A DNA stretch of 64,000 bases, taken from assembly GCA_029939595.1 (NCBI GenBank), contig JAOZSQ010000001.1, positions 248,001 through 312,000 of the forward strand, given 5' to 3'. A model generated the notes under the pieces. The model made no database searches. It had not been told where the DNA came from and saw only the letters and a list, made by a program, of their open reading frames with translations. The position numbers were made by a program, and so were the translations under genes. This DNA is from EX4572-165 sp002254885 (GTDB lineage: Archaea > Thermoplasmatota > E2 > DHVEG-1). Positions within the stretch are counted from its first letter, which is position 1. The number at the start of each line of letters is the position of its first letter. Positions 27,832 through 36,379 of this stretch are shown here, piece by piece.

Positions 27832-28979
27832 TTAAATTGCGTGATATATTAAAAAGACGAGATAAGGAATTTCCTTCATTTACTGTTGTTGAAGGTTTGA
27901 AGGAATATAAGGATCAAGGGGATGTGTATATACATTTTGGAAAGGTAAGAAGACTAAAGTTAAATCCGATGGTTTATGAAGAGCAAGGTTCTCCTGTTGG
28001 TATATATTTTTATGTTATTAAAGAATATTGGAAATCTATAGAAGGTGGACAAATTGATTATGCCCAAGACAGACCATATGCCTTTGTTTTGAAACCAAAA
28101 AATAAAAGAGGTCTTGTTTCGGATACTGCAACATATTCAAATAAAAAATTGGTTGCTGATACTAAAAAACTAGAAAAAAAATATGGTAAAAGGTTATTAA
28201 AAATATATTTGGATAAGAAATCATCTTTACAGACGATTGAAGATCTTTTTGAAAATTACAGATATTATTATGGTGAAGAATCTTTTAAATGTTCAAGGAA
28301 ACCTATTGCAGAACTGTTTCGCATAACAAGTGGTATAGCCAGAGATTTATATCGCCCATCTGGTACGAAACATCTTTTTGGTTGGAATGAAGTATTAAAT
28401 AGTTTAGGTTATAATGGGTTTGTTGATAAGTCTGGTTTGGGTTGTATTCATAAGTTTGAAATGCATCAGGGATATTTTATTAATGAGAATGTTTATGATA
28501 CTATTAAAACTTTTAAGATTGTACCAGGAGAGTATATTAATGTTAAAAATTTGGAACAATTAGAGCCGTATCTTGCCTCTGGTAAGCTTGATTTAAATGA
28601 CATACTTAATCAAATGGCATTTTTTGGAGAAGAAAATTATGTAAGAGTTGATACCAGAATGTACGGAGAGACCCGAATATCTTTTATGATTAATAAAAAA
28701 GTGTTTAAAAATAATAGAAACAATAAAGTTGACTATTTTTTAAATAAATTTTGGCATTTGTCTAGCAATGAAATGGTTAGAGTTATTGATGATTTTAATG
28801 TTGGTAATGAATTTTGGAAAAAAGTAATTCCAAGAGAATGTAATTGGTTATTTAAAAAACGAGAAAATTTTAGTAAAGAAGAATTTGTTGAAAAATGTTT
28901 TGAGGATTTTTTTGGGGATGAGAAATATAGAAAAAAATATTTCAAACAAGTAAAGAAGGTTATTGAGGAAATACCATGA
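27828..28979 (+). CDS. ART-like family member 5 with a degenerate leader
   Basis: 383 residues, again ATGA-linked. The N-terminus MIKLRDILKRRDKEF keeps only part of the leader: there is no LxE at the usual place. The rest aligns with members 1-4: VYIHFG near 38, SPVGIYFYVIKE, LGYNGFVDKSGLGCIH, then MHQGYF in place of the QAVF block. It probably descends from the same duplications but has drifted; packaging by the leader is doubtful. Confidence 0.55.
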   Translation: MIKLRDILKRRDKEFPSFTVVEGLKEYKDQGDVYIHFGKVRRLKLNPMVYEEQGSPVGIYFYVIKEYWKSIEGGQIDYAQDRPYAFVLKPKNKRGLVSDTATYSNKKLVADTKKLEKKYGKRLLKIYLDKKSSLQTIEDLFENYRYYYGEESFKCSRKPIAELFRITSGIARDLYRPSGTKHLFGWNEVLNSLGYNGFVDKSGLGCIHKFEMHQGYFINENVYDTIKTFKIVPGEYINVKNLEQLEPYLASGKLDLNDILNQMAFFGEENYVRVDTRMYGETRISFMINKKVFKNNRNNKVDYFLNKFWHLSSNEMVRVIDDFNVGNEFWKKVIPRECNWLFKKRENFSKEEFVEKCFEDFFGDEKYRKKYFKQVKKVIEEIP

Positions 28980-30058
28980 TTAAATTCAAAGATTATTTAG
29001 AGGAACTTAATGAGGTATTTATAGTAGGCAAGAAACGCCCCAATGATGGGGATAAAGTTATTGCTTATAATAAGTGGATTTGGGTGTTTGATGAGGATAC
29101 TTGGGAAGAGGTTGCCAATGATATTGAAGGTAAGTTAAAACTTAAAATAGATTCAACTGATTATTGGGATTTTACTCAGCATTTTGAGGAGTCAATTACA
29201 AATTCGGTAACTGGTGAAATTGAAGATGGTTGGTTAAGAGTAAATACTATGAATTGGCGACATAGCACCGCTTCAGCGACTTTATATAAAGTGTTAAAAG
29301 CATTAAGGTTAAGAGGGGCTTCTGTAGTTAGTTATGATGGTATGGGAGATATTGAAATCATAAAGGATCAGGATAGAGACGAATATTTAACACCAATGAA
29401 GAAGAAAATATTTTATCATGGAACATCTATGGATGCTTTTCCAAGAATGTTTAAAATGGGATTGATGGCTGGAAAAAGTAAAACTAATTATAAAGATATC
29501 ACTCACGAGGATAAAGTATTTATTACTCTTAATATGGAGAAAGCCAATTATCATGCTTTTACAGCAGCAGAACAAAAAAATAGTTTACCTATTATAATTT
29601 CTTTGAAAGTACCGGATGTTAACCAATTGGTATTGGATTATGATGTAGCTATTGATATGTATGGAATGGATCATGAGGAAACCATTAATTTGGGATATAG
29701 TGATATACATAATTATGCTACAAGAGGTAATATGTATGGTGCATTTGCAAGAAATAAAGAAGTTCAAGAATTATTAAAACAAACACCAGAAGATTTGAAT
29801 ACTAAATTGGGTGTGTTTGGTTATATTGGTCGGATTCCTGCTAGTTTTTTTGATGGTGTTTTTGTGGATGAGAATTGGTTATGCCAATATGTTAGGAGCA
29901 GAGAATATGGAGATTGGGATTGGGGTGAGAATCAGCAACATATGGAAAAGGATTTTACCCGATGGGATGAATTTACAGTCAAAAATTTTATTGATTCTTA
30001 TGATGAATGTGAAGAAGAAATGAATGCCGAGATGGAAGAGGAAGATGAAGATTATTAA
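28976..30058 (+). CDS. Leader-tagged ADP-ribosyltransferase-like protein (YHGTS)
   Basis: 360 residues. Leader MIKFKDYLEE. An N-terminal domain of ~135 residues (NWRHSTASATLYKVLKAL near 93-110) is followed by a typical ART opening: IFYHGTSMDAF (145-155) with a FKMGL turn, then VFITLNMEKANYHAF. YHGT plus a GL turn and a later FIT..xxxAxxYA is the hallmark of the H-Y-E class of ART folds. The acidic C-terminus is unusual. No NAD-binding experiment can be replaced by this reading, but the motif is clear. Confidence 0.68.
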   Translation: MIKFKDYLEELNEVFIVGKKRPNDGDKVIAYNKWIWVFDEDTWEEVANDIEGKLKLKIDSTDYWDFTQHFEESITNSVTGEIEDGWLRVNTMNWRHSTASATLYKVLKALRLRGASVVSYDGMGDIEIIKDQDRDEYLTPMKKKIFYHGTSMDAFPRMFKMGLMAGKSKTNYKDITHEDKVFITLNMEKANYHAFTAAEQKNSLPIIISLKVPDVNQLVLDYDVAIDMYGMDHEETINLGYSDIHNYATRGNMYGAFARNKEVQELLKQTPEDLNTKLGVFGYIGRIPASFFDGVFVDENWLCQYVRSREYGDWDWGENQQHMEKDFTRWDEFTVKNFIDSYDECEEEMNAEMEEEDEDY

Positions 30059-30073
30059 TAAATATAGGTAAAT

Positions 30074-30667
30074 ATGAACTTTAAAAAATTCTTGATAGAA
30101 AAAAAACGAAATATTAATATGGTTGTTGTGGATATCCAGCCGGAGTATAGTAGTTCTATTCATTTTTTACCAGAATTCATTGATTTTTTAAATGAAAATG
30201 ATTTTGCCAAAGTGCTTTACTTGTATAATGGCGAAGATTTGGGTATGTCCAGTGAATCCGATTTGATAAGTTGGTTACTTGATAATGGGTTGGATGAAGA
30301 TAAAATAGATGATTTTGATTTTTTTGAAAAAAATTATGCTTTCTTTAGAGATCTGATGGACCAAGGAATGGGTGAAGATGATATTGTGGAAATTGGTCAA
30401 TTTGTTATGAAAAAACGAAAGCATGATTGGAGAGATTTGAATGGAGAGGAATGGGAAGAATTAGATTCTATTGTGTCGGATATATCGGATGATTCTAATC
30501 GTGGTGAGAACATGATGTTTTATTTACCAGAAGTAGTTGATGAAATCAAACCTTTGCGATTGCCCTTATTAGCCGGTGGCGGAAGGAATGAGTGTTTAAG
30601 AGAGGTTGAATTAGTTTTTCAAATGTTAAATAAGAGGTATAGACTTCATAGGAAGTTTGTTTATTAG
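30074..30667 (+). CDS. Leader-tagged protein, unknown
   Basis: 197 residues. Leader MNFKKFLIEK, followed by a VVVDIQPEYSSS block that recalls the start of isochorismatase/cysteine-hydrolase or Rossmann-like domains. Further on LPLLAGGGRNECLREVELVF looks like a strand, glycine turn and helix, which fits an alpha/beta hydrolase-type or nucleotide-binding fold. The Asp of VVVDIQ would be the first catalytic residue in a cysteine hydrolase, but no matching Cys is placed as expected, so I leave it unassigned. Confidence 0.6.
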   Translation: MNFKKFLIEKKRNINMVVVDIQPEYSSSIHFLPEFIDFLNENDFAKVLYLYNGEDLGMSSESDLISWLLDNGLDEDKIDDFDFFEKNYAFFRDLMDQGMGEDDIVEIGQFVMKKRKHDWRDLNGEEWEELDSIVSDISDDSNRGENMMFYLPEVVDEIKPLRLPLLAGGGRNECLREVELVFQMLNKRYRLHRKFVY

Positions 30668-30668
30668 T

Positions 30669-31163
30669 ATGAGATACAAACAATTTTTAACAGAGTGGAA
30701 ACAGGTTGGAACCATTTACCATTTTACAACTTTTGATAGTACCATACAAATATTGAAAATGGGGTATTTGAGAAATGCTCCAATGAGAAATTATGTTTCT
30801 TTTACACGTAATTGTAATATGAAATATGGTGCTGGAACTGATCAAGTTTGGGGTTCTGCTCGGTTAGTTTTTGATGGGAATAAATTATCTGAAAAATATA
30901 GTATTGAACCATTTTGTGATGTTCATAATGAGATTAATAGGCGAGATGATGAGTGCGAAGAACGGATTTTGATGCGACCTCTCATGGCGGTATCCAAGCG
31001 GGATAGAAAGCAACCGGATGAAATAAAAATAAAGGGAAGTTTGAAACATGTGAATATATTTAAAGGGGCAACTTATATGGGTGCTCATGGAAAGCTAGTA
31101 GATGCTTTGGAAAAACATAAAATCCCATACAGCATAGTAGATAAATTTAGGCCATACAAATGA
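30669..31163 (+). CDS. Leader-tagged ART-like protein (YHFT/ECEERI), copy 1
   Basis: 164 residues. The ATG at 30669 gives MRYKQFLTEW. IYHFTTFDSTIQILKMGYL (16-34) is an ART-type opening; NYVSFTRN (41-48) supplies a conserved Ser/Thr strand; RLVFDGNKL follows; and DECEERI (94-100) fits the catalytic E-x-E region. The compact 160-residue size resembles single-domain phage and toxin ARTs. A tandem paralogue follows. Confidence 0.66.
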   Translation: MRYKQFLTEWKQVGTIYHFTTFDSTIQILKMGYLRNAPMRNYVSFTRNCNMKYGAGTDQVWGSARLVFDGNKLSEKYSIEPFCDVHNEINRRDDECEERILMRPLMAVSKRDRKQPDEIKIKGSLKHVNIFKGATYMGAHGKLVDALEKHKIPYSIVDKFRPYK

Positions 31164-31648
31164 GATTCAAGCAATTTTTACAAGAAGGCAAACAAGTTGG
31201 TATTTTATATCATTTCACCAGTTGTAGAAATGGTAGAGGGATACTAAAAAAAGGTTATTTGGAAAGTGGAACCGAAGGTGACTATTTTTCCTTTACTCGG
31301 AACTTTGATTTGAGGTTTGTGAGTAACGAACCTTGGGGTGGAGCTAGGTTGGTGTTTGATGGAAATAAACTTTCAAATAAATATAAAGTGGAACCGTTTT
31401 GTGATTTAAAAGGTGGTGTTAACCGACAGGCTAATGAGTGTGAAGAACGAATAATGATGCAACCCTGGAAAGCGATTACAAAGGAGCATAAAAGATTACC
31501 TAAAACGATACCTATAAAGGCATATTTACTTCATGTTGATATCTTAGATGATATCACTTATGCAGCTTCTATAATGAGCTTTCAAGAGATATTGGAAGAT
31601 AAAGGAATTGATTATAATATAGTTAGAGAATATAAGCCGTACCGATGA
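31160..31648 (+). CDS. Leader-tagged ART-like protein (YHFT/ECEERI), copy 2
   Basis: 162 residues, ATGA-linked to copy 1. MRFKQFLQEG leader, LYHFTSCRNGRGILKKGYL (16-34), DYFSFTRN (41-48), RLVFDGNKL (63-71... same order as copy 1) and NECEERI (92-98). The core blocks are conserved whereas the intervening loops differ, as expected of paralogues changing target specificity while keeping catalysis. Confidence 0.66.
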   Translation: MRFKQFLQEGKQVGILYHFTSCRNGRGILKKGYLESGTEGDYFSFTRNFDLRFVSNEPWGGARLVFDGNKLSNKYKVEPFCDLKGGVNRQANECEERIMMQPWKAITKEHKRLPKTIPIKAYLLHVDILDDITYAASIMSFQEILEDKGIDYNIVREYKPYR

Positions 31649-31711
31649 AAATTTACTTATCAGTATTATTATAGAAGGATAATTGAACCATGAATGAACT
31701 AAAAAGGATTT

Positions 31712-32176
31712 ATGAAACAAGTAGAAATAGAGGTGTACAGAACGCTGGAGGATGAGGTTCATGTTTGGCTCCCTTTGACGTGTTTAGATAAGACTTTGAA
31801 AGAAATAAAAGTTACTACTAAATGCAAGCCAGGATGTTTTATGTGTTGTTATGGCTTTGAATTGGTGCAAGTAGAGCCTCACGAATACATGAATTTGTTG
31901 ATGCATAGATGCGAAAGGATGTTCTATGAAAAGACTGCAAAGGAGTTCCGATTCAATATTTGGGGTGGTTGTCAGTTTTTAGATCAGGAATATAAATGTA
32001 AAATATATCATGGTCCGAGACCTCAAAAATGTAAAGATTATTTTTGTTTTGCAGTTGATGATGATGGGTTTCCCTATGTACAGGATGATTATGTATTTAA
32101 AGATTGTATAAAGGAGGGAAATCGTTTAAGAGTTGAATTTAAGAAAGGGAAAGAGGATGATCCAAGTAAATTATGA
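31712..32176 (+). CDS. YkgJ-family Cys-rich metal-binding protein, copy 1
   Basis: 154 residues without leader. CxxxCxxCC at C38, C42, C45 and C46 (KCKPGCFMCC), later GGCQFL, a YKCKIYHGPRPQKC segment and YFC. This is the pattern of the YkgJ family of presumed iron/zinc-chelating proteins (CxxCC...CxxY..RPxxC). The metal centre is probably structural or redox-related; the biological role in phages is unknown. AAAGG precedes the ATG. The next gene overlaps by 20 bases. Confidence 0.75.
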   Translation: MKQVEIEVYRTLEDEVHVWLPLTCLDKTLKEIKVTTKCKPGCFMCCYGFELVQVEPHEYMNLLMHRCERMFYEKTAKEFRFNIWGGCQFLDQEYKCKIYHGPRPQKCKDYFCFAVDDDGFPYVQDDYVFKDCIKEGNRLRVEFKKGKEDDPSKL

Positions 32177-32597
32177 AATAGATTTGGCTCGTACAGCCGA
32201 TGGAAGAATGTTATTATGGATTCCTAGCGAGTCGTTAAAACATGAACCAAGGGAAATCCATTTTTCTATTAAATGTAAAAAAGGATGTAATTATTGTTGC
32301 AGTAAATATAAAGCTGTTCCAATTACTGAAGAAGAGTATGATGATTTGATGTTAAAGGGGGCACAAGGATTATATTATAATGATGTTGATAATTGCCTTT
32401 CTTTAAAAACGGAAGGTGGCTGTGAATATCTAAATGATAAAGGTTTATGTGATATATACGATTCTTGCAGACCAGGAGAATGCAAACGCTATGTTTGTTA
32501 TACAGAAGGCAGGATAAAGTTGCCAGATGTTCAGAAGTTTTATCAATATAAGGAAATGTTTAAAGATATTAAACCTCAAATGATTAAATATATGTAG
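32157..32597 (+). CDS. YkgJ-family Cys-rich metal-binding protein, copy 2
   Basis: 146 residues. Start at the ATG at 32157 with a GGGAAAGAGG ribosome site. KCKKGCNYCC near residue 40, then GGCEYL, LCDIYDSCRPGECKRYVC: the same Cys ladder as copy 1 with about 30% visible identity. Tandem retention of both suggests different partners. It has no leader, so it probably acts in the infected cell rather than being ejected. Confidence 0.75.
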   Translation: MIQVNYEIDLARTADGRMLLWIPSESLKHEPREIHFSIKCKKGCNYCCSKYKAVPITEEEYDDLMLKGAQGLYYNDVDNCLSLKTEGGCEYLNDKGLCDIYDSCRPGECKRYVCYTEGRIKLPDVQKFYQYKEMFKDIKPQMIKYM

Positions 32598-32605
32598 GAG
32601 AAAAT

Positions 32606-32878
32606 ATGAAGATAAAAGAGATGTTTGAAAATATGTTAATTGAAGTAAGTATACCAGAGCGTCTTTTAAGGCAATTTAAGAAAAGAGCCGAAGAGGAAAA
32701 GGCTAAAGGAAATACTATTGAAGTTAATAAAAACGCACCAAAAATTGTTATAAAAAACGCTAAAGGTGAAGTTCGTTTTACAAAACAAGGAAAGGAAGCG
32801 CAATCGTGGATAAGTGAAGCACCAGATGAAGGTATGAGTTTGGAAGATTTCTTATTAGCTAAATCTCAAGATTGGTAG
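32606..32878 (+). CDS. Small protein with variant leader
   Basis: 90 residues. The N-terminus MKIKEMFENMLIEVSIP keeps a hydrophobic helix ending in LIE, a plausible prohead-protease site, but not the FKxFL core. The rest is Lys/Glu-rich with a KIVIKNAKGEVRFTKQG segment. A good AGGAG ribosome site lies before the ATG. Unknown function; could be a small DNA-binding internal head protein because it is basic in the middle. Confidence 0.55.
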   Translation: MKIKEMFENMLIEVSIPERLLRQFKKRAEEEKAKGNTIEVNKNAPKIVIKNAKGEVRFTKQGKEAQSWISEAPDEGMSLEDFLLAKSQDW

Positions 32879-32886
32879 GAGTAAAA

Positions 32887-33321
32887 ATGGAACCAAAAAA
32901 GTTTTTTGAAAAATTGTTAGAACATCATGTTGAAATCTCTGATAAAGATCAACAAGTCCAGAATTTTTTTGATGAATTTGCTAAAATTAAGGGTGGTCTT
33001 ATAGAAGATGAACTTAGTGAAACTATATCAAAGGATACTATTAAAGAAATTAAAAAATTTATTGAAGATAAGATCAAAATTAAAGGTGTTATTAAAAAAG
33101 AAGATATCCAGAGGTTCATTAATGCTCATTCTGATAGGAAAGGAAAGGGTAGTGATGCCATATTAATTGATAAGATACGTGCGGATCACAACGGGAATAT
33201 CATATTTAAGGGTTTTGGTATGGTTGGAGATCATTATGAAATGGTGTTGGTAAGAGAAGATGTGAAGCACCTTTGGAAGTTTTTATTATCATTAAAAAAG
33301 GAGATAAAAATAGCGGCATGA
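32887..33321 (+). CDS. Small protein with variant leader
   Basis: 144 residues. The ATG at 32887 has TAGGAG upstream and gives MEPKKFFEKLLEHHVEI, again a helix with LLE. The body is charged, with KEIKKFIEDKIKIKG in the middle and IRADHNGNIIFKGFGMVGDHYEMVLV at the end, where an alternating strand pattern suggests a small beta sheet. The stop overlaps the next ATG. Function unknown. Confidence 0.55.
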   Translation: MEPKKFFEKLLEHHVEISDKDQQVQNFFDEFAKIKGGLIEDELSETISKDTIKEIKKFIEDKIKIKGVIKKEDIQRFINAHSDRKGKGSDAILIDKIRADHNGNIIFKGFGMVGDHYEMVLVREDVKHLWKFLLSLKKEIKIAA

Positions 33322-34013
33322 AATTCAGTCAATTTTTAGAACATAAAAGGGTACTTACAACCTCTTTAGAACAGTTGTCAAAGTATATGGGTATGAATAC
33401 GCTCATGGAAAGTGAGCAGGATTTTAGGAAGGAATTTTTTCAATTATTAAATGAACGGGCAACCGATTTTACTTATTCTAAAGGAATGTTAGATAAACTT
33501 AGAGAAGCTGATTTGGAAGTTGGTTTGCAAATCACCAATTTAGCAAGTGGGAATTGGCCTTCGGATGATAGTCGGGTGTTTTATAGGTATGATGGAACCA
33601 ATTATGAAGAATTGGAAAATAAAGAATTGGAGATTCGGGAGAACAAGACGGATAAAGCTTGGACTGCTGTTATTATGACAGCATTTTCCAGTATTGATGG
33701 AAGTTATATTGGACCGGTTAGGGATACTTATAATAAGATTAAAAAGTGGGGTGTCTCCAAGTTCCAGGCTGGTAAATTGGGTGGTACGGTAGCTAATATC
33801 GCTTTTAAAGAGTCTGTTGCGGAATCCGAAGATGGAGAAGGTTGGTGTGGATGGTCTCACAGGGCGAGAGTTTGTTTCAAAATAGGTGATAAGATTTTTG
33901 AAGAAGGTTTTGGTGATGACAAAACTTTATTTTCTCAACATGGAACTAAAACAATAAAAACTTTGGAAGATGCCAAATTGTCAGCATCCAAATTTGCTGA
34001 ATATGTGAGTTGA
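33318..34013 (+). CDS. Leader-tagged protein with GWSHRA domain
   Basis: 231 residues from the ATGA overlap at 33318, giving MKFSQFLEHK. The N-terminal ~80 residues are helical. The C-terminus contains AESEDGEGWCGWSHRARVCFKIGDKI (key residues W176-C, GWSHRA 178-183), a block I have seen repeated in phage proteins of unknown role. It ends with a helix after SQHGTKTIKTLEDA. The next base pairs contain a sigma70-like promoter, so this closes the operon upstream. Confidence 0.58.
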   Translation: MKFSQFLEHKRVLTTSLEQLSKYMGMNTLMESEQDFRKEFFQLLNERATDFTYSKGMLDKLREADLEVGLQITNLASGNWPSDDSRVFYRYDGTNYEELENKELEIRENKTDKAWTAVIMTAFSSIDGSYIGPVRDTYNKIKKWGVSKFQAGKLGGTVANIAFKESVAESEDGEGWCGWSHRARVCFKIGDKIFEEGFGDDKTLFSQHGTKTIKTLEDAKLSASKFAEYVS

Positions 34014-34017
34014 GAAA

Positions 34018-34046
34018 TTGACATAATTGAAATTTTGCAGTAATAT
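34018..34046 (+). promoter_or_regulatory. Possible sigma70 promoter
   Basis: TTGACA (34018-34023), a 17-base spacer and TAATAT (34041-34046). The -35 is perfect and the -10 keeps TA...T. It lies 55 bases before the untagged gene at 34101. A short hairpin GGGTAA/TTACCC (34060-34073) follows, which could be an operator or leader stem. It suggests expression by unmodified host polymerase, early in infection. Confidence 0.5.
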
Positions 34047-34100
34047 AAAAGATTATGTGGGTAATTTTACCCAAAAATAATTGAAAATAAAGGAGAAAAA

Positions 34101-34916
34101 ATGGCTGCAAAATTAGCAAAACAGAAACATGTGAAATATCAAATTCACGAGGGAAACTTTCCGTTGGCACCGGCGATGATGAAAAGGATTTTTGGAGGAA
34201 CGGATGAAATAACTGCTTTTCATCTTTGCAATCCTTCTAATCTTCGCAGATTGGTTGATTTGGATGAATCGGGTAATTCTGGTTCGGTATCGTGTTTTAT
34301 AAACATGAAAAAAGCCAATTTCACTAAAGGAGTTTATGCGGGAGCCGGAGTTATTGCAAAGATAAAAGGTATTCCATTGGTTATGAGTGATGGTGATATT
34401 ATATCAAGACCGGATACAAGTAAAATTAGATGGGTTCCTGTTGAGAAATTGTCTATTGATAAACCAGAATGGAAATTCGTAGCTAATGGAATGCGACAGG
34501 CAAAGGAGAATGTTCAAGAAAAATTACCGATTCCTATAAAGCACCCAACAACGGTGACAAATTATTGGGATTATTTTATTGGACCGCTTGATCATGGAAA
34601 ACTGAAATATCAAATAATCAGAGGTTATTATGGTCAGGTTGAACGATTTGTTGTTAATAATAGAGATAAAATCAGGCAGTTATTGTTTGATTATGATCCT
34701 GATTGTACTCATGTTGAGAATTGGGATGAGTTGGTAATAAACAATATAACGATAGAAGAAATATTTTTATTTGAGGATATTCTTCAAAGGGAAATAATAG
34801 AGCTTATAAAGGCGGAACCTACAAGTTCTCGTTATAAGTTTCTAATAGGAAACATAGATAACGTATCAGATTGGATGAAAGAAACCAAAAATGAGGAGTC
34901 AACCACGCAAATTTAA
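34101..34916 (+). CDS. Untagged ART-like protein
   Basis: 271 residues, with AAAGGAG before the ATG. TAFHLCNPSNLRRLVDL (38-54), then SGSVSCFINM (60-69) and KGVYAGAGVIAKIKGIPLVMS. This His...S-V-S...GVxxGxGVI order is found in phage proteins that look like ADP-ribosyltransferases. No leader, and an apparent sigma70 promoter upstream, so it may act early after synthesis, as T4 ModA/ModB do, in contrast to its packaged neighbours. The call is inference from motif order. Confidence 0.5.
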   Translation: MAAKLAKQKHVKYQIHEGNFPLAPAMMKRIFGGTDEITAFHLCNPSNLRRLVDLDESGNSGSVSCFINMKKANFTKGVYAGAGVIAKIKGIPLVMSDGDIISRPDTSKIRWVPVEKLSIDKPEWKFVANGMRQAKENVQEKLPIPIKHPTTVTNYWDYFIGPLDHGKLKYQIIRGYYGQVERFVVNNRDKIRQLLFDYDPDCTHVENWDELVINNITIEEIFLFEDILQREIIELIKAEPTSSRYKFLIGNIDNVSDWMKETKNEESTTQI

Positions 34917-35913
34917 ATCTCACCAACCAACACCAGGAGTCCCTGGTGTTCCCTCCTTTAAACAATTCCTTTTAGAACGATTAGAAACCTCTAAAAAAAC
35001 CCTTTTAGAAGGCGTATCAGATATATTATACCATTATACCCATTTGGGAAATTTGATGAACATATTGGAAGGGGATAGGTTTGTTTTATCTACCGATGTT
35101 GGAACGGGTGCGGATAGAGATTTTAATAAGTCCAAAGGAAAATTTTATTATTTTTCAACTACTCGTCATAAGTTGGGAGGATATCATAAAGATCCTGGTG
35201 GCGAAAGTAGAGTAATGTTAGTATTAGATGGAAGATCATTAGGAAACAGGTTAAGTGGTGCGCCGGTTGATTATTGGGGTCCAGAATTTGCTAAATTGGA
35301 TCGTACAAAACAAGAAGCCGAGGATAGACTTTGGAGTGAAAAACCTTACATTGAAAAGGCATCCAAGTATATTAAGGAAATCCATATAATGCAGTTTGAG
35401 GAATTTACCAAACAATATGATTTGTTTTTGCCGAGGGATCAATGGAAAACAAAACAAAATGTATGGTCTCCTTTTATGGGCGATTTACAAAGATATAGAA
35501 AAGTATTGTTTATTACAAAGAAAAAGAATATTCCATGTTATATCTATAGGGATCATAAGAATTGGTTGTTGCAAAATAAAAGAAAATCAGTTCATTTGGA
35601 TATTGCTTCATTAAAAAGTGATCCGGTTTCGGGGTATTCTCGTGTTGGGCGTAATCATTTTGAAGAATATATTGAATTGTATCATAAGAAAAAAGAAAGA
35701 GATTTATCAAAGAAAGCTGAGAAATTATTATACGATTTAAAATACCATGATTATGGTAATGAACGAGCAAAAATGCTTAACAATGATATTCATAATAATA
35801 AAAGTAAACCAGAATCAGGTTTAAAAAGTTTATTGGATATAATGAAAAAGGAAAGGTTACGAACTCCCCAGGACTATATTGATATGTTAAAGGAGAGGTG
35901 GAAGATAACATGA
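34891..35913 (+). CDS. ART-like protein with internal leader
   Basis: 340 residues. The leader PSFKQFLLER is not at the start but at 21-30, after a basic Pro-rich extension. A second LLE occurs at 38-40, so two cuts are possible. LYHYTHLGNLMNILEGDRF (46-63), YYFSTTRH (86-93), RVMLVLDGRSL (107-117) and EAEDRL (142-147) match the order of the two short proteins at 30669 and 31160. The C-terminal ~170 residues are an extra Lys-rich domain. No strong ribosome site precedes the ATG. Confidence 0.6.
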   Translation: MRSQPRKFKSHQPTPGVPGVPSFKQFLLERLETSKKTLLEGVSDILYHYTHLGNLMNILEGDRFVLSTDVGTGADRDFNKSKGKFYYFSTTRHKLGGYHKDPGGESRVMLVLDGRSLGNRLSGAPVDYWGPEFAKLDRTKQEAEDRLWSEKPYIEKASKYIKEIHIMQFEEFTKQYDLFLPRDQWKTKQNVWSPFMGDLQRYRKVLFITKKKNIPCYIYRDHKNWLLQNKRKSVHLDIASLKSDPVSGYSRVGRNHFEEYIELYHKKKERDLSKKAEKLLYDLKYHDYGNERAKMLNNDIHNNKSKPESGLKSLLDIMKKERLRTPQDYIDMLKERWKIT

Positions 35914-36014
35914 GATTTAAGAATTATTTAATAGAAAAAGCCAACCATAGATTGGGTTTGGCCAAAGAGTTAAATCTAAAAACAGTTCCAGTGAGGTTTT
36001 ATTATTCATCATGA
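35910..36014 (+). CDS. 34-residue leader-bearing mini-protein
   Basis: A short frame linked by ATGA overlaps on both sides: it begins in the stop of the preceding gene and its stop contains the start of the next. It encodes a complete leader MRFKNYLIEK, then ~24 residues (LGLAKELNLKTVPVRFYYSS). Either it is the remnant of a tagged gene whose body was deleted, or a genuine short packaged peptide. The preserved overlaps and an AGGAGAGG ribosome site argue that it is still translated. Confidence 0.5.
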   Translation: MRFKNYLIEKANHRLGLAKELNLKTVPVRFYYSS

Positions 36015-36379
36015 AACCATTTAAACAGTTTTTGAGAGAAGGTAGAGATCCTAGACAGTTTTCTAAATATTTAGAAAACAAATATCCTGGTGTGGTTGTT
36101 GAGTTGTATTATGGCAACCACGAAGATATTTTACAGTTGTCAAGTATTGTCGTTCCCAAAGAAGAACGCAAGACAGGAATCGGTTCTCAAGTAATGGAAG
36201 AATTGGTTGGTTATGCGGATAAGATGAATATGACACTTACTTTGACACCTTCCAGGGATTTTGGAGCTACCAGTGTTGAGCGTTTGAAAAAGTTTTATAG
36301 TCGGTTCGGGTTTGTGAGAAACAAAGGCCGCAAGAAAGATTATCGTATATTTGATGTGATGTATAGGAGACCACAATGA
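36011..36379 (+). CDS. Leader-tagged GNAT acetyltransferase
   Basis: 122 residues. Leader MKPFKQFLRE. The acetyl-CoA-binding signature is present: SSIVVPKEERKTGIGSQVME (RKTGIG 53-58 replaces the usual R/QxxGxG/A loop), followed by a helix, then LTLTPS and LKKFYSRFGF, the last being the usual C-terminal YxxxGF. The N-terminal part is short compared with typical GNATs (140-160). A delivered acetyltransferase could modify host proteins or small molecules; the substrate is not readable. Confidence 0.75.
   Translation: MKPFKQFLREGRDPRQFSKYLENKYPGVVVELYYGNHEDILQLSSIVVPKEERKTGIGSQVMEELVGYADKMNMTLTLTPSRDFGATSVERLKKFYSRFGFVRNKGRKKDYRIFDVMYRRPQ

Noticed and set aside
31690..31755. 22-codon frame overlapping the YkgJ-like gene
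   Set aside because: The overlapping longer frame has strong family motifs, so the short one is probably chance.
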